The notes: generated by a model from the sequence alone, not told the origin. A stretch of DNA of 64,000 nucleotides from Hymenobacter volaticus (GCF_022921055.1 NZ_CP095061.1:2147501-2211500), one strand, 5' to 3'; shown: positions 51,966 through 62,367, numbered from the stretch's first letter. Made by a program: numbers and translations.

Positions 51966-52658
51966 CTACAAACTGCTTCGCAACTCAGTTGCCACTCGTG
52001 CTACGCCTGTGCTAGCGGGTTCCGTAATGAAGTGCAGATTGGGCCGCCCCATTAGTGGCGGCTGGTGTGGATCGATGACGTAGATAGGGCAGAAGCTCGG
52101 GGCATAGTGCACTAGGTTTGCCGCCGGATACACTTGCAACGACGTGCCCACTACCATAAAAATATCAGCGGTGGCGGCTTCGTCCATAGCTAGCTCCATC
52201 AGCGGCACCTGCTCGCCAAACCATACAATGTTTGGCCGAAGCTGATGGCCTTTTTCGCACATCTGCCCCAGCTCAATCCGGTCGGACTCCATAGGGTATA
52301 CCAGTTCCTCGTGCAGGGAACTGCGCGACTCAAACAACTTGCCGTGCAAATGAATCACCTGCGAAGAACCAGCCCGCTCATGCAGATCATCTACGTTCTG
52401 GGTTAGTATCACTACCTCGAAGTCCTGCTCCAATTCCACCAAGGCTCGGTGGCCCGCATTGGGCTGTGCCGCTCGCGCTGCCGCCCGGCGTTGGTTGTAA
52501 AAATCCAGCACCAATTCCGGATTTCGAGCCCACCCTTCTGGCGAGGCCACGTCTTCCACCCGATGCCCTTCCCAAAGCCCGTCGGAGCCACGGAAAGTGG
52601 CCAATCCGCTTTCTGCGCTTATGCCTGCGCCGGTCAAGGCCACTAGTTTCTTTCTCAT
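51966..52658 (-). CDS. Sir2-family NAD-dependent protein deacylase
   Basis: 230 residues. NAD-binding motifs GAGISAESGLATFRG, TQNVDDLHERAG and the catalytic His in IHLHGKL are present, with VWFGEQVP and VVGTSLQVYPAANL. The FYNQRR segment has the Tyr-x-x-Arg pair that in class III sirtuins recognises succinyl- and malonyl-lysine. The usual four zinc-binding cysteines are not seen: the module reads SRSSLHEELVYPMESDRIEL, then MCEKGHQLRP with a single Cys. It should remove acyl groups from lysines using NAD. Confidence 0.9.
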   Translation of the reverse strand: MRKKLVALTGAGISAESGLATFRGSDGLWEGHRVEDVASPEGWARNPELVLDFYNQRRAAARAAQPNAGHRALVELEQDFEVVILTQNVDDLHERAGSSQVIHLHGKLFESRSSLHEELVYPMESDRIELGQMCEKGHQLRPNIVWFGEQVPLMELAMDEAATADIFMVVGTSLQVYPAANLVHYAPSFCPIYVIDPHQPPLMGRPNLHFITEPASTGVARVATELRSSL

Positions 52659-52819
52659 AGCGTGTAGTAGAGTAAGCTTATAAAGCGGGTTGAATCATAC
52701 AAATTTCCTCAACGATAACAGCTCTACAACGGCTATTAGCCCGTCCAAATGAATGCCAAGGTTGATTTTGTGTTAAACGTAATTAAGCTAACAAACTCCT
52801 GCAAAGGCTTGCGTTCAGT

Positions 52820-53719
52820 TTAAAACCGCCGTAATTCCTCGCGCTTAAATACCCACTCTGGCGTATCAAATCGGGGCTTGTCTGGATCTACGGCAAACCA
52901 CGCACTGCCCGACACGTCAGGGTTACGAAGCACGTGTATCTGTTGCGCGGGCATATAGCTTTGGGCTAATAACACGTAGCGGCGACCGGTAGTTAAGTGC
53001 TCAGCCACGTCCAGCACGAGTACGGCGTGACCCGGCGAGCCGCCTCGAATGAATACGTCGCCGGGCTGCACGTTGGTGAGGGGAGCAGGACTTAATTCCC
53101 GGGCCAATGACAAGGTGCCGGCGTACGTGAAAATCTGGTCGAGGTAGCGGCGGAATACGGCGTGGGTGGGCTGTTCTACCGTTTTAGGAGCAGGTAGTAC
53201 CTTGTCACCGCTCACGCGAAACCCTTGACCACGGTACCAGTCCGCAAACCGAATATCGTCGCCGCTGGTGAGGTGGAAATGCACTTGGTCGGGCTTTTGC
53301 GAAAACTCGTATTCGGCACGTAGCCGGATAACGGCATCGGCGCATTGCTGCAAATCCCGAGTACCAACGTCAATATTTAGCACCGCTGCATGCACAGTCT
53401 GCGGGTCTTTCAGTTGGCCGTTGTATAAATGAACCGCTGTACCTGACGGCAGCACTGGCAAATAGCGTAACCAATGCCCAAAAGAGCCCGGTGCTACCGT
53501 CACGCGCTGGCAACCCGGTGGTACTGCGAACCGGGCAGCTAGGCTGCGCTTTGCACTATAGGTACCTGACGATAGCCATGAGTACCGGTTAGGGGTTGCT
53601 TCAGCGGGCCTTGATGGCTGAGTAAGAATAGGTGAAGGATTGCCATTCCTGTAGAGATACTCCTTGCAATCAAAAGCTAGTACAGCAGATACAAAAACAG
53701 ATAAGAAGAGGAAACGCAT
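52820..53719 (-). CDS. DUF4846 family exported protein
   Basis: 299 residues with a hydrophobic N-terminus (MRFLFLSVFVSAVLAFDCKE) that is probably a signal peptide. The body matches DUF4846: VPPGCQRVTVAPGSFGHWLR, YLPVLPSGTAVHLYNGQLKD, then a catalytic-like stretch ADAVIRLRAEYEFSQ and VQPGDVFIRGGSPGHAVLVL near the end, which resembles a NlpC/P60-like Gly-His-Ala region. Its enzymatic role is not established. The gene lies on the minus strand between a sirtuin and topA. Confidence 0.75.
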   Translation of the reverse strand: MRFLFLSVFVSAVLAFDCKEYLYRNGNPSPILTQPSRPAEATPNRYSWLSSGTYSAKRSLAARFAVPPGCQRVTVAPGSFGHWLRYLPVLPSGTAVHLYNGQLKDPQTVHAAVLNIDVGTRDLQQCADAVIRLRAEYEFSQKPDQVHFHLTSGDDIRFADWYRGQGFRVSGDKVLPAPKTVEQPTHAVFRRYLDQIFTYAGTLSLARELSPAPLTNVQPGDVFIRGGSPGHAVLVLDVAEHLTTGRRYVLLAQSYMPAQQIHVLRNPDVSGSAWFAVDPDKPRFDTPEWVFKREELRRF

Positions 53720-53938
53720 TATAATTAAAGTGATAAGTATAAGTGCTTGCGCTGTGCAAGCTTATGCAGCGACAAGTGGCGCAATAACGGTAGAGCTTGG
53801 TATTTAGCATATAAACTAGGCGCTATACTATTAAAGAGATGATTATGCAAGCTTCTATGCTCGTTTCAGCTTATTGATATTTACACCTAGATACACAGAG
53901 CATTATGAAAGCAGGCTGCTTGCATCCACATAAAAAAT
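53720..53938. other. Intergenic spacer downstream of topA
   Basis: AT-rich, about 220 nt. No gene is supported. Confidence 0.4.
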
Positions 53939-53964
53939 CGGCCTGCCGATTACTCAGCAGGCCG
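53939..53964 (-). terminator. Terminator of topA
   Basis: CGGCCTGC (53939-53946) pairs with GCAGGCCG (53957-53964). The minus strand then reads a run of T (ATTTTTTA). It lies 28 nt past the topA stop. Confidence 0.8.
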
Positions 53965-53991
53965 GTTATCCATAAGACTAACGAAGCTATG

Positions 53992-56493
53992 CTATTTCGC
54001 TTTTGCCGTAGCTTTTTTAGCGGTGGTACCAGCAGCTTTCTTGGCAGCAGGTTTTTTCGCAGCGGGCTTCTTAGCGGTAGCAGCAGGTTTCTTCTTGGCT
54101 GGCTTATCTGCCGCGTCGGCTGCATCGGCTTCAGGAGCGGTTTTTTTGGCGAAACGGCCACCTTTGGCGGGTTTGTCGGGAGTAGCAGCAGCTAGTTCCA
54201 AGCAACGCTCTAATGTGAGGCCGGCCGGCTCTTCGCCTTTCGGAATTTTCACGTTCTTCTTACCTGCCACGATGTAGGGACCAAAGCGGCCGTTCAGAAC
54301 CTGCACATCTGGATTTTCGGGGAACTCCTTAATGAGTCGCTCTGCATCTGTCTTGCGCTTGTTCTCAATCAGTTCGATAGCCTCAGTCGCCGTTATGGTG
54401 TGCGGGTCCTGCTCCTTAGTGAGCGAGTAGAATTTGCTGTCGTGGCGGATATAGGGGCCAAAGCGTCCTAAAGCAGCCGTCATATCCTTGTCTTCGTACT
54501 GACCCACAATGCGCGGCAGCTTAAACAAATCTAGGGCCTCTTCCAGCGTGATGTTCTCGATGAACTGGCCTTTGCGCAAGCTGGCATATACTGCTTTTTC
54601 TCCTTCAGGCGCGCCTTCTTTCGGCTCGATCTGAACGTATGGACCATAGCGACCCAAACGTGCCGTAAGCTTTTGGCCCGTTTCGGGGTGAATGCCAATG
54701 ACGCGGGTGCTGCCCAAGGTACTACGCTCGATATCCTGGCCGCGCTCCACGGTAGCATGGAAGGTGCTGTAGAAACCCGACAGCATATCCGTCCACAACT
54801 CATGGCCGTTGGCTATCTGGTCGAATTCATCTTCCACCTTCGCCGTAAACTGGAAGTCGACGATAACCGGGAAGTGCTCTACCAGGAAGTCATTGACTAC
54901 CATGGCCGTGTCAGTGGGGAAGAGCTTGGCCTTGTCGGCGCCGAAAGTTTCAGTTTTCACTTCCGTTTTCACCTCACTTCCGTCGAGTGTTAGCACATGG
55001 AACTTGCGCTCCTTGCCTTCACGCGAGTCCTTCTCCACGTAGCCCCGCTTCTGAATGGTGCTAATGGTCGGAGCATAGGTAGATGGCCGGCCAATTCCCA
55101 TCTCTTCCAGCTTCTTCACAAGCGAAGCCTCAGTGTAGCGAGCGGGTGGCGACGCAAAGCGCTCCATAGCCCGCAGCAGTTGCAAAGGCAACTGCTGGCC
55201 AACGCTCAGGGGCGGCAAGCCGCGTGAGAACGACGAATCTGTATTGTTTGCTTCGTCGAGTTCTTCTTCGTCTTTGCTCTCCGCGTATGCTTTCAAGAAG
55301 CCCTCAAACGTAATAACCTCGCCTGTAGCCGTCAGTAATACACCTGGCTGCGTGCTAATACCGATGCTGGCAACCGTGCGCTCAATCACCGCATCCGCCA
55401 TTTGCGAAGCCATAGCCCGCTTCCGGATCAGGTCGTAGAGCCGTTGCTCTTGCGAATCGGACCCCGCTTTAGCCAACGCAAAATCGGTGGGGCGAATAGC
55501 TTCGTGGGCTTCCTGTGCGGAGGCTGACTTTGTTTTATAAACGCGAGTTTGTGCGTATTCAGGACCGTAGGCACGGCTAATTTCTACACGAGCCGCATCA
55601 AGAGCGTCCTGCGAGAGGTTCACCGAGTCAGTCCGCATGTAACTGATTTTGCCGGCTTCATATAGCTTCTGTGCTACACTCATCGTCTGCGCTACCGAAA
55701 ATCCCAGCTTACGCGAGGCTTCCTGCTGCAAAGTAGACGTAGTAAACGGCGGCGCAGGGCTGCGCTTGCCTGGCTTTTTCTCGAGGTTTTCAATGCGATA
55801 ATCGGCGCCTACGCAGCGGGCCAGGAAGGCTTCTGCCTCATCCCGCGTCTTGAAACGGGTTGGAAGCTCAGCCTCTAGCACCGCCCCGCGGCCCGCATCG
55901 AAGCGCGCCGTTACGCGGTACGCCGACGATACTTTGAACTGGTTGATTTCTCGTTCCCGCTCCACCACAATGCGCACGGCCACGCTTTGCACGCGGCCCG
56001 CCGATAAACCAGCCTTCACCTTTTTCCAAAGTACCGGGCTCAACTCGAAGCCAACCAGTCGGTCGAGTACGCGGCGAGCTTGCTGCGCATTTACCAGGTT
56101 TAGGTCGATTTCCCGCGGGGTGGCAATAGCGTTGAGAATGGCGTTCTTAGTGATTTCACGAAACACAATCCGACGCGTTTTGTCGGTGCCGCTTAGGTTA
56201 AGCGTTTCGGCCAAGTGCCAGGAAATTGCCTCGCCTTCCCGGTCATCGTCACTCGCTAACCATACGGTTTCCGCTTCCTTCGCTAACTTCTTAAGCTGCG
56301 TGATTATCTCTCGCTTGTCGGCCGATACCACGTAGGTAGGTTTGAAGCCATTGGCTATGTCAATAGCATTATTGTCCTTCGGCAGGTCGCGGACGTGGCC
56401 GAAGGAACTCTTAACGACATAGTCTTTGCCCAAGTAACCTTCTATGGTTTTGGCTTTGGCAGGCGACTCGACGATGACTAGGTTTTTGACCAT
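53992..56493 (-). CDS. topA: DNA topoisomerase I
   Basis: 833 residues. TOPRIM domain at the N-terminus (MVKNLVIVESPAKAKTIEGY, with ASDDDREGEAISWHL), a catalytic Tyr in GKISYMRTDSVNLS, then several C-terminal topoisomerase repeats in which LGRFGPYIRHD and NGRFGPYIVAGKK are recurrent units in place of zinc fingers. The last 60 residues are a low-complexity Lys/Ala/Pro tail (KKPAATAKKPAAKKPAAKK), a basic extension that should bind DNA. It relaxes negative supercoils. Type IA enzyme, normal size. A terminator follows. Confidence 0.96.
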   Translation of the reverse strand: MVKNLVIVESPAKAKTIEGYLGKDYVVKSSFGHVRDLPKDNNAIDIANGFKPTYVVSADKREIITQLKKLAKEAETVWLASDDDREGEAISWHLAETLNLSGTDKTRRIVFREITKNAILNAIATPREIDLNLVNAQQARRVLDRLVGFELSPVLWKKVKAGLSAGRVQSVAVRIVVEREREINQFKVSSAYRVTARFDAGRGAVLEAELPTRFKTRDEAEAFLARCVGADYRIENLEKKPGKRSPAPPFTTSTLQQEASRKLGFSVAQTMSVAQKLYEAGKISYMRTDSVNLSQDALDAARVEISRAYGPEYAQTRVYKTKSASAQEAHEAIRPTDFALAKAGSDSQEQRLYDLIRKRAMASQMADAVIERTVASIGISTQPGVLLTATGEVITFEGFLKAYAESKDEEELDEANNTDSSFSRGLPPLSVGQQLPLQLLRAMERFASPPARYTEASLVKKLEEMGIGRPSTYAPTISTIQKRGYVEKDSREGKERKFHVLTLDGSEVKTEVKTETFGADKAKLFPTDTAMVVNDFLVEHFPVIVDFQFTAKVEDEFDQIANGHELWTDMLSGFYSTFHATVERGQDIERSTLGSTRVIGIHPETGQKLTARLGRYGPYVQIEPKEGAPEGEKAVYASLRKGQFIENITLEEALDLFKLPRIVGQYEDKDMTAALGRFGPYIRHDSKFYSLTKEQDPHTITATEAIELIENKRKTDAERLIKEFPENPDVQVLNGRFGPYIVAGKKNVKIPKGEEPAGLTLERCLELAAATPDKPAKGGRFAKKTAPEADAADAADKPAKKKPAATAKKPAAKKPAAKKAAGTTAKKATAKAK

Positions 56494-56756
56494 TGGTTGG
56501 ATAAAATTGCTACGGTAGAGGGCCAGCTAAGATGGAGACTCGGTATAGAAAACGCGGCGATGGGCAAGAAGTTGAATTTTGCCGCAAAGATGCTTGAATA
56601 ATCCGGTGTGGCAGTGCCCATCGCACAATAACTCTGCCACACCCCAGGACTACAGCAAGAGACAAACAGTAAATTAGAGGCAAGTGGTTCACTGAAATCT
56701 TTTCCTTGTCTTGCTCTCAAGCGCATAATCCTGTGCGAAGGAACAAGTGTATTCCT

Positions 56757-56764
56757 TACCTTTG
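56757..56764 (+). promoter_or_regulatory. Candidate -7 element of the chemosensory cluster
   Basis: TACCTTTG matches TAnnTTTG, about 78 nt before the poly-HAMP receptor ATG. No good -33 TTG is seen. Confidence 0.4.
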
Positions 56765-56841
56765 CCAAGTAGAGAAAGGCTGTTTTCAGTCCGTTCTCAT
56801 TTGCTTCGCCTACTTTCCACGGGCCTCGCTACTCCTACTTT

Positions 56842-59800
56842 ATGGCATCAGGTAAGAATACCACCTCTACTCACCGCGCCGCCCCAGCGGCCGCCTCCGA
56901 CTCTGTTGTTGAGCCCGGCCAACTCGCCGAGGTTGCATCCAATGGGGGAAATACCCGCAAACGCGGGACCGGACGCAGCACCCGCAACAACGAGGCCGTT
57001 CAGAATCCCGACTACGTTAACGATCAACTCAATCGGGTGCTTTATGCGCTCGACGCTTTCAAAAAAGGCGACGTGTCAGTGCGCCTCACTAAACAAACCG
57101 ACGACATCTTCGCCGAAATAGCCGAGGCTTATAACTCCATGGTGGAGATGATAGGTGGCGTAGGGGGAGAAGTGTCGCGTATCTCGAAAGTAGCCGGGGT
57201 GGAAGGCAACCTGAAGGCTCGCGCCTCCGCCGACAATGCCGCTGGCTTCTGGCGCGACATGATCAACAATATCAATGGCTTGGTGGACAGCATTGCCGTG
57301 CCGGTGTTGGAAGTGGGTAAGGTGCTTAAGAACATCAGTAAGGGCAACCTCGACGAGACTTTCCAGATTCCGGTGTCTGGCGACTTCAAGGTGATGGCCG
57401 AAACCATCAACAAGACCATCGACAACCTGAACCTGTTTGCTGGCGAGGTAACCCGCGTTGCGCAGGAAGTAGGTACAGAAGGGAAGCTTGGTGGTCAGGC
57501 GTCCGTGCCAAATGTAGGCGGGGTGTGGAAAGACCTAACCGACAATGTGAATACCATGGCTTCGAACCTAACGAGCCAGGTGCGCGACATTGCCAACGTA
57601 GCCAGTGCGGTAGCCAAAGGCGACCTGACGCAGAAGATGACGGTCGATGTGAAGGGCGAGATTCTGGAGCTAAAAAACATCCTCAACCAGATGGTGGACT
57701 CGCTCAACATCTTCGGCGACGAAGTAACCCGCGTGGCGTTGGAAGTAGGTACTGAGGGGAAGCTCGGTGGCCAAGCATCTGTGCCGAATGTGGCCGGTGT
57801 ATGGAAAGACCTGACGGATAACGTGAACTACATGGCCTCGAACCTGACTTCTCAGGTACGAGATATTGCCAACGTGGCCAGCGCCGTAGCCAAAGGGGAC
57901 CTCAGCCAGAAGATGACGGTAGATGTGAAAGGCGAGTTGCTCGACCTCAAGCAGAACCTGAATCAGATGGTGGACTCGCTGAACTTGTTTGCCGGCGAAG
58001 TAACCCGCGTGGCGTTGGAAGTAGGCACGGAAGGTAAACTCGGCGGTCAGGCCTCGGTGCCCAATGTGGCCGGCGTGTGGAAGGAACTGACCGATAACGT
58101 AAACTTCATGGCCTCGAACCTGACGTTGCAGGTTCGAGACATTGCCAATGTGGCTACAGCGGTAGCTAAAGGTGACCTGACGCAGAAAATCACCGTGGAA
58201 TTGAAAGGGGAACTGCTCGATTTGAAGCAGAACCTCAACCAGATGGTGGATTCGCTGAACCTGTTTGCCGGCGAAGTAACCCGCGTGGCGTTGGAGGTTG
58301 GCACCGAGGGAAAACTTGGTGGCCAAGCACTGGTACCGAACGTAGCGGGCGTGTGGAAGGAGTTGACCGACAACGTAAACTTCATGGCTTCGAACCTGAC
58401 CTCTCAGGTTCGAGATATTGCCAACGTAGCTACCGCCGTAGCCCGTGGCGACTTGAGCCAGAAGATGACGGTCGATGTGAAGGGCGAGATTCTGGAGCTA
58501 AAAAACATCCTCAACCAGATGGTGGACTCGCTCAACATCTTCGGCGACGAAGTAACCCGCGTGGCCCGCGAAGTAGGCACCGAAGGAAAGCTGGGCGGCC
58601 AAGCCGCCGTGCCTCGTGTTAGCGGTACCTGGAAAGACCTGACCGACAACGTAAACTTCATGGCTTCGAACTTGACGAGTCAGGTACGAGACATTGCCAA
58701 CGTAGCCAGCGCGGTAGCCAAAGGCGACCTGACGCAGAAGATGACAGTGGATGTGAAAGGCGAAATCTTCGACCTGAAAAACATCCTCAACCAGATGGTG
58801 GACTCGCTCAACATCTTTGCGGGTGAGGTAACGCGTGTGGCGCGTGAGGTAGGTACCGAGGGTATCCTCGGCGGCCAGGCTTCGGTGCCCAATGTAATGG
58901 GCACCTGGAAAGACCTCACGGATAACGTGAACACCATGGCCTCGAACTTGACGAGCCAAGTACGAGACATTGCCAACGTAGCCACCGCAGTTGCCAAGGG
59001 CGACCTAAGCCAGAAAGTAACGGTAAACGTGAAAGGGGAACTCCTTCAGTTGAAGGAAAACCTCAACCAAATGGTGGACTCGCTGAATACGTTCGGCGAC
59101 GAAGTAACCCGCGTGGCCCGCGAAGTGGGCACCGAAGGGAAGTTGGGCGGCCAGGCCGACGTACCAAACGTGCGCGGTACTTGGAAAGACCTCACCGATA
59201 ACGTAAACTTCATGGCTGCCTCGCTCACTAGCCAAGTGCGCGACATTGCCAACGTAACTACTGCCGTAGCCCGCGGCGACCTAAGCCAAAAGGTATCGGT
59301 GGATGTAAAAGGCGAATTGCTCGACCTCAAGGACAACATCAACAGGATGGTGGACTCGCTTAACATCTTCGCTGGCGAGGTAACCCGCGTAGCGCAGGAA
59401 GTAGGTACCGAAGGCCGCCTTGGTGGTCAAGCGCAAGTACCGAATGTGAGCGGGGTGTGGAAAGACCTGACCGATAACGTAAATACCATGGCCGCCAACC
59501 TCACCACCCAGGTGCGGGGCATCGGCAAGGTGGTAACGGGCGTATCGCAAGGTGACCTGACCCAGAAGCTGACCCTGGAAGCCAAAGGGGAAGTAGCCGA
59601 ACTAGCCGACACTATCAACCGCATGGTGGACGACCTGAACCGCTTGGCGCAGGAAGTAAGCCGCGTGGCGAAAGTAGCCGGGGTGGAAGGTAAACTGACC
59701 GAGCGTGCTACGGTGGGCGGCGTGAGCGGCTCGTGGAAAGAAATTGTGGATACGCTCAACGATCTGTTGGAATCAATTGCCTCGCCGGTTCTGGAAGTAA

Positions 59801-61251
59801 GCCGCGTGGTGCGGGCCATATCGGAAGGTGACCTCACGCAGCAAGTGGAAATCCAGACCGCTGGCGACATTCAAGCCATGGCCGACGCCCTCAACCTGGC
59901 CGTCGACAATCTCAACGACTTGTTGTCTGAAATCAATGAGTCGTCGCAGGTAGTGGGCACGTCGTCGGAGGAAATGGCGGCGAAAGGAGAAGAGATGAGC
60001 CGCGTAACGGTTGACGTGGCCTTGGCCATGCAACAAATGGCTGAAGGTGCTCAGAACCAAGCCTTGAAAACTGACCAGGCCTTCAAACTGATCGAAGAAA
60101 TCATGCAGGCTACCAAGGAAACGGCTGGCAAAGCCGACGTTGGTATCAAAGCCGCTATTCTAGGTGAGCAAACTTCACAGCTTGGTTTGAAAACGGTGGC
60201 TGAGGTGGTGAAGAACATGGAGGAGATTTCGGCGGCCGCCGCTCAAACGGCTCGCACCATTGAAGTACTCTCCAACCGTTCCCAGGACATCAGCAAGACG
60301 CTGGCCGTCATCACGGATATTGCTTCGCAAACTAACTTGCTGGCTCTGAACGCGGCCATCGAAGCAGCGCGAGCTGGGGAGGCAGGACGAGGTTTTGCGG
60401 TGGTAGCCGAAGAAATTCGAAAACTGGCCGAAGGTTCTCGCCGTTCGGCTTCGGAAATCGGCACGTTGGTTGACGACGTAAAGAAGGATACAACTAGTGC
60501 TGCTACGGCTATTTCCACCATGGAAGGCCGCGTATTGAAAGGAAAGAATGCCACCTTCGAGGCCAGCTCGGCCTTTAAGAACATTGCCACTAGCTCGGGA
60601 GAAACCCTCCGCACTTCTCGTGACATCCTAACGGCCACCGAGATTCAGAAAACCTCGATTGGAGACGTAGTAAAATACGTGGAAGAAGTGGTAGCTATTG
60701 CCGAGCAAACGGCTACGGGCACTCAGCAAGTGGCAGGCACGGCTAAAGGCTTGTCCAGTTCGATGTACGAGCTAACGGTATCAAGCCAGCGCCTAACCGA
60801 CATTGCCGATGATCTGCAGTTGGGTCTCTCTAACTTCCAGTTGCTGGAAGAAATTGAGCCCGAGCCAGAGCCAGAGCCTGTCCGGTCGCGTCGCACTATG
60901 CGTCGGTCAACTGTACAGCCGCAGCCGCAGCCAGTTTCTACCACTCCAGCGCGTGACCGAGCTACTACCCGCCGCGCCAACGCGGCTACTGATGCTGCAC
61001 ACGCACAAGCGGTTGCAAACCGGCCAGTGGTAAGCACCCGTCGAGGCGATGCTCGCCCTGCGGCAGCTGCTCCTGCACCGAACCGCAAGGCCGCCAATAT
61101 CGAGCAAACTGAAGCACAGCGTAATGGCAAAGCGACCCGGCGTTCTAGTTACACTGAGGCACCAAAGGCATCCAATGGAGCGGCGCCAGTAGCACCAAAA
61201 ACTCCAGACGAAAAGCCAACTAAAGGCCGGTCAAAAGAGAAAGTGAAGTAA
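56842..61251 (+). CDS. Soluble poly-HAMP methyl-accepting chemotaxis protein
   Basis: 1469 residues, no signal peptide or membrane helix. After a disordered N-terminus (1-55) a divergent HAMP-like region runs to about 205. Eight tandem units of exactly 92 residues follow (206-941), each starting [14 protein letters not shown] and containing [18 protein letters not shown] and LNQMVDSLN. This is the double-HAMP repeat known from Nik1/Os-1 histidine kinases. A ninth, diverged unit leads into an MCP signalling domain (about 1040-1330) with the hairpin tip [18 protein letters not shown] and [18 protein letters not shown]. The C-terminus (about 1340-1469) is a disordered Arg/Pro/Ala-rich tail. It should signal through the CheW and CheA encoded next. 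The repeats suggest a long adjustable relay, with no obvious sensor domain. Confidence 0.92.
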   Translation: MASGKNTTSTHRAAPAAASDSVVEPGQLAEVASNGGNTRKRGTGRSTRNNEAVQNPDYVNDQLNRVLYALDAFKKGDVSVRLTKQTDDIFAEIAEAYNSMVEMIGGVGGEVSRISKVAGVEGNLKARASADNAAGFWRDMINNINGLVDSIAVPVLEVGKVLKNISKGNLDETFQIPVSGDFKVMAETINKTIDNLNLFAGEVTRVAQEVGTEGKLGGQASVPNVGGVWKDLTDNVNTMASNLTSQVRDIANVASAVAKGDLTQKMTVDVKGEILELKNILNQMVDSLNIFGDEVTRVALEVGTEGKLGGQASVPNVAGVWKDLTDNVNYMASNLTSQVRDIANVASAVAKGDLSQKMTVDVKGELLDLKQNLNQMVDSLNLFAGEVTRVALEVGTEGKLGGQASVPNVAGVWKELTDNVNFMASNLTLQVRDIANVATAVAKGDLTQKITVELKGELLDLKQNLNQMVDSLNLFAGEVTRVALEVGTEGKLGGQALVPNVAGVWKELTDNVNFMASNLTSQVRDIANVATAVARGDLSQKMTVDVKGEILELKNILNQMVDSLNIFGDEVTRVAREVGTEGKLGGQAAVPRVSGTWKDLTDNVNFMASNLTSQVRDIANVASAVAKGDLTQKMTVDVKGEIFDLKNILNQMVDSLNIFAGEVTRVAREVGTEGILGGQASVPNVMGTWKDLTDNVNTMASNLTSQVRDIANVATAVAKGDLSQKVTVNVKGELLQLKENLNQMVDSLNTFGDEVTRVAREVGTEGKLGGQADVPNVRGTWKDLTDNVNFMAASLTSQVRDIANVTTAVARGDLSQKVSVDVKGELLDLKDNINRMVDSLNIFAGEVTRVAQEVGTEGRLGGQAQVPNVSGVWKDLTDNVNTMAANLTTQVRGIGKVVTGVSQGDLTQKLTLEAKGEVAELADTINRMVDDLNRLAQEVSRVAKVAGVEGKLTERATVGGVSGSWKEIVDTLNDLLESIASPVLEVSRVVRAISEGDLTQQVEIQTAGDIQAMADALNLAVDNLNDLLSEINESSQVVGTSSEEMAAKGEEMSRVTVDVALAMQQMAEGAQNQALKTDQAFKLIEEIMQATKETAGKADVGIKAAILGEQTSQLGLKTVAEVVKNMEEISAAAAQTARTIEVLSNRSQDISKTLAVITDIASQTNLLALNAAIEAARAGEAGRGFAVVAEEIRKLAEGSRRSASEIGTLVDDVKKDTTSAATAISTMEGRVLKGKNATFEASSAFKNIATSSGETLRTSRDILTATEIQKTSIGDVVKYVEEVVAIAEQTATGTQQVAGTAKGLSSSMYELTVSSQRLTDIADDLQLGLSNFQLLEEIEPEPEPEPVRSRRTMRRSTVQPQPQPVSTTPARDRATTRRANAATDAAHAQAVANRPVVSTRRGDARPAAAAPAPNRKAANIEQTEAQRNGKATRRSSYTEAPKASNGAAPVAPKTPDEKPTKGRSKEKVK
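57457..59664 (+). repeat. Eight tandem 276-bp repeats encoding double-HAMP units
   Basis: Units begin at 57457, 57733, 58009, 58285, 58561, 58837, 59113 and 59389, each 276 bp. Several are almost identical at DNA level (for example the stretch around 57640-57730 and its copy near 58475-58560), so copy number could change by recombination or be mis-assembled. Confidence 0.95.
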
Positions 61252-61273
61252 GCACCTGTGTTGAATGTAATCC

Positions 61274-61335
61274 GGCCTGCTATACTAGAATTTCAGCTCG
61301 AACTCACGAAGCATGACATTCTGGTGTAGCAGGCC
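61274..61335 (+). terminator. Hairpin between receptor and cheW
   Basis: GGCCTGCTATAC (61274-61285) pairs with GTGTAGCAGGCC (61324-61335), 12 bp with one G-T pair and a 38-nt loop, but with no T-run. It may attenuate rather than end transcription. ATCCGG(C/T)CTGCT also occurs twice here. Confidence 0.4.
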
Positions 61336-61459
61336 AGGAAATCCGGTCTGCTGGCTGTATAGGCACATACTAGAGCCGGAAGGCTGTAGTAGTAGTTCAG
61401 TGCTTGCCAGCCGCCGATATTTCAAGTACCAGTTCTCCTCTATACGTTTCAACTGTTCA

Positions 61460-61920
61460 ATGCCTGAAGCAGAACAAAACAGCGACAAGAAAACCTTGAA
61501 GCCCGACGCCATCATTCAATTGATTGTTTTTCGGCTTGGCGACGAGGAATATGGCCTGCGCATCGAGCAGGTGAAAGAGGTAACTATAACGCCCGAAGTG
61601 GCGCGCATGCCCAAAACACCGCCTTTCATCAAGGGCATAGCTAATGGCTGCGGCCGGCGGGGCAGGAGCTACCGGCTACGTCGTACACGTTGGCCATAGA
61701 AGCCAAGGATTATACCATCGGAATTGTGGTTCGCGAAGTGCCGCAGCCGTTGTCCATTCCAGTTTCTATTATTGAAAAAGCGCCGGAGTTCATCCAAGAC
61801 ATCAACATCAACGACAAGTACATCGAGGGAATAGCTAAGGTAGACGGCCGCATCATTATTGTGCTCGACATGCTGAAGCTGCTTACTCCCTCTGAGATCA
61901 TGCAATTGCAGTCTACTTAA
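61460..61920 (+). pseudogene. cheW: CheW coupling protein, interrupted (internal deletion)
   Basis: The N-terminal part from ATG 61460 (MPEAEQNSDKKTL, then IIQLIVFRLGDEEYGLRIEQ and PPFIKGIAN) is a clear CheW. After GIAN the frame breaks at about 61645. The C-terminal part resumes in another frame (LRPAGQELPATSYTLAIEAK, then VDGRIIIVLDMLKLLTPSEI, stop 61920). Aligned with other CheW proteins, about 15 residues (the RGxxxPIIDLExxF strand) are missing at the join. This is not a one-base slip; about 45-50 nt appear lost. CheW links receptor to CheA; a copy without this strand would probably be non-functional, unless the assembly dropped the segment. Confidence 0.7.
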
Positions 61921-61998
61921 ACATCTTTGCCTGCCGGCCGCCGTACAACGTCCAGCTTCTACTCTTTCTGCTCTCCCTGGATTTTTGAAATACGTCTT

Positions 61999-62367
61999 AT
62001 GAAAAACCGCATCCTCATCGTCGACGACTCTTTTTACATGCGCACGATGCTCAAGAATGTGCTTACTGATGCTGGCTATGAAGTAGTGGGTGAGGCCGCT
62101 AATGGCCAGCAAGCCATTGAAATGGCTGCTGCCACCAAACCAGACCTCATCACCCTCGACGTAATTCTGCCCGACAACACTGGCCTGGATGTATTGAAAG
62201 GCATCCGTGAAAACGACCCCGATGTAAAGGTGGTGATGTGCAGTGCCGTAGGCCAAGAGGTGATTGTGAATGAAGCCCTGGAAAGCGGAGCTTCTGCTTA
62301 CATCGTGAAGCCTTTCTCAGAAGAGAAAGTGCTAGAGATAGTAGGAGGGGCGCTAAGTGCTGAATAG
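61999..62367 (+). CDS. cheY: CheY-type single-domain response regulator
   Basis: 122 residues from ATG 61999 (MKNRILIVDDSFYMRTML). A complete receiver: acidic pocket VDDS, phospho-acceptor Asp in LITLDVILPD, Ser/Thr switch in VVMCSAVGQ, and Lys in YIVKPFSEEK. No output domain, so it works by protein-protein contact, as in CheY. Its target is unknown because no flagellar genes are visible here. It lies between cheW and cheB on the same strand. Confidence 0.93.
   Translation: MKNRILIVDDSFYMRTMLKNVLTDAGYEVVGEAANGQQAIEMAAATKPDLITLDVILPDNTGLDVLKGIRENDPDVKVVMCSAVGQEVIVNEALESGASAYIVKPFSEEKVLEIVGGALSAE

Noticed and set aside
57457..59664. CRISPR-like or transposon tandem repeat
   Set aside because: The 276-bp period is a multiple of three and encodes in-frame double-HAMP units.
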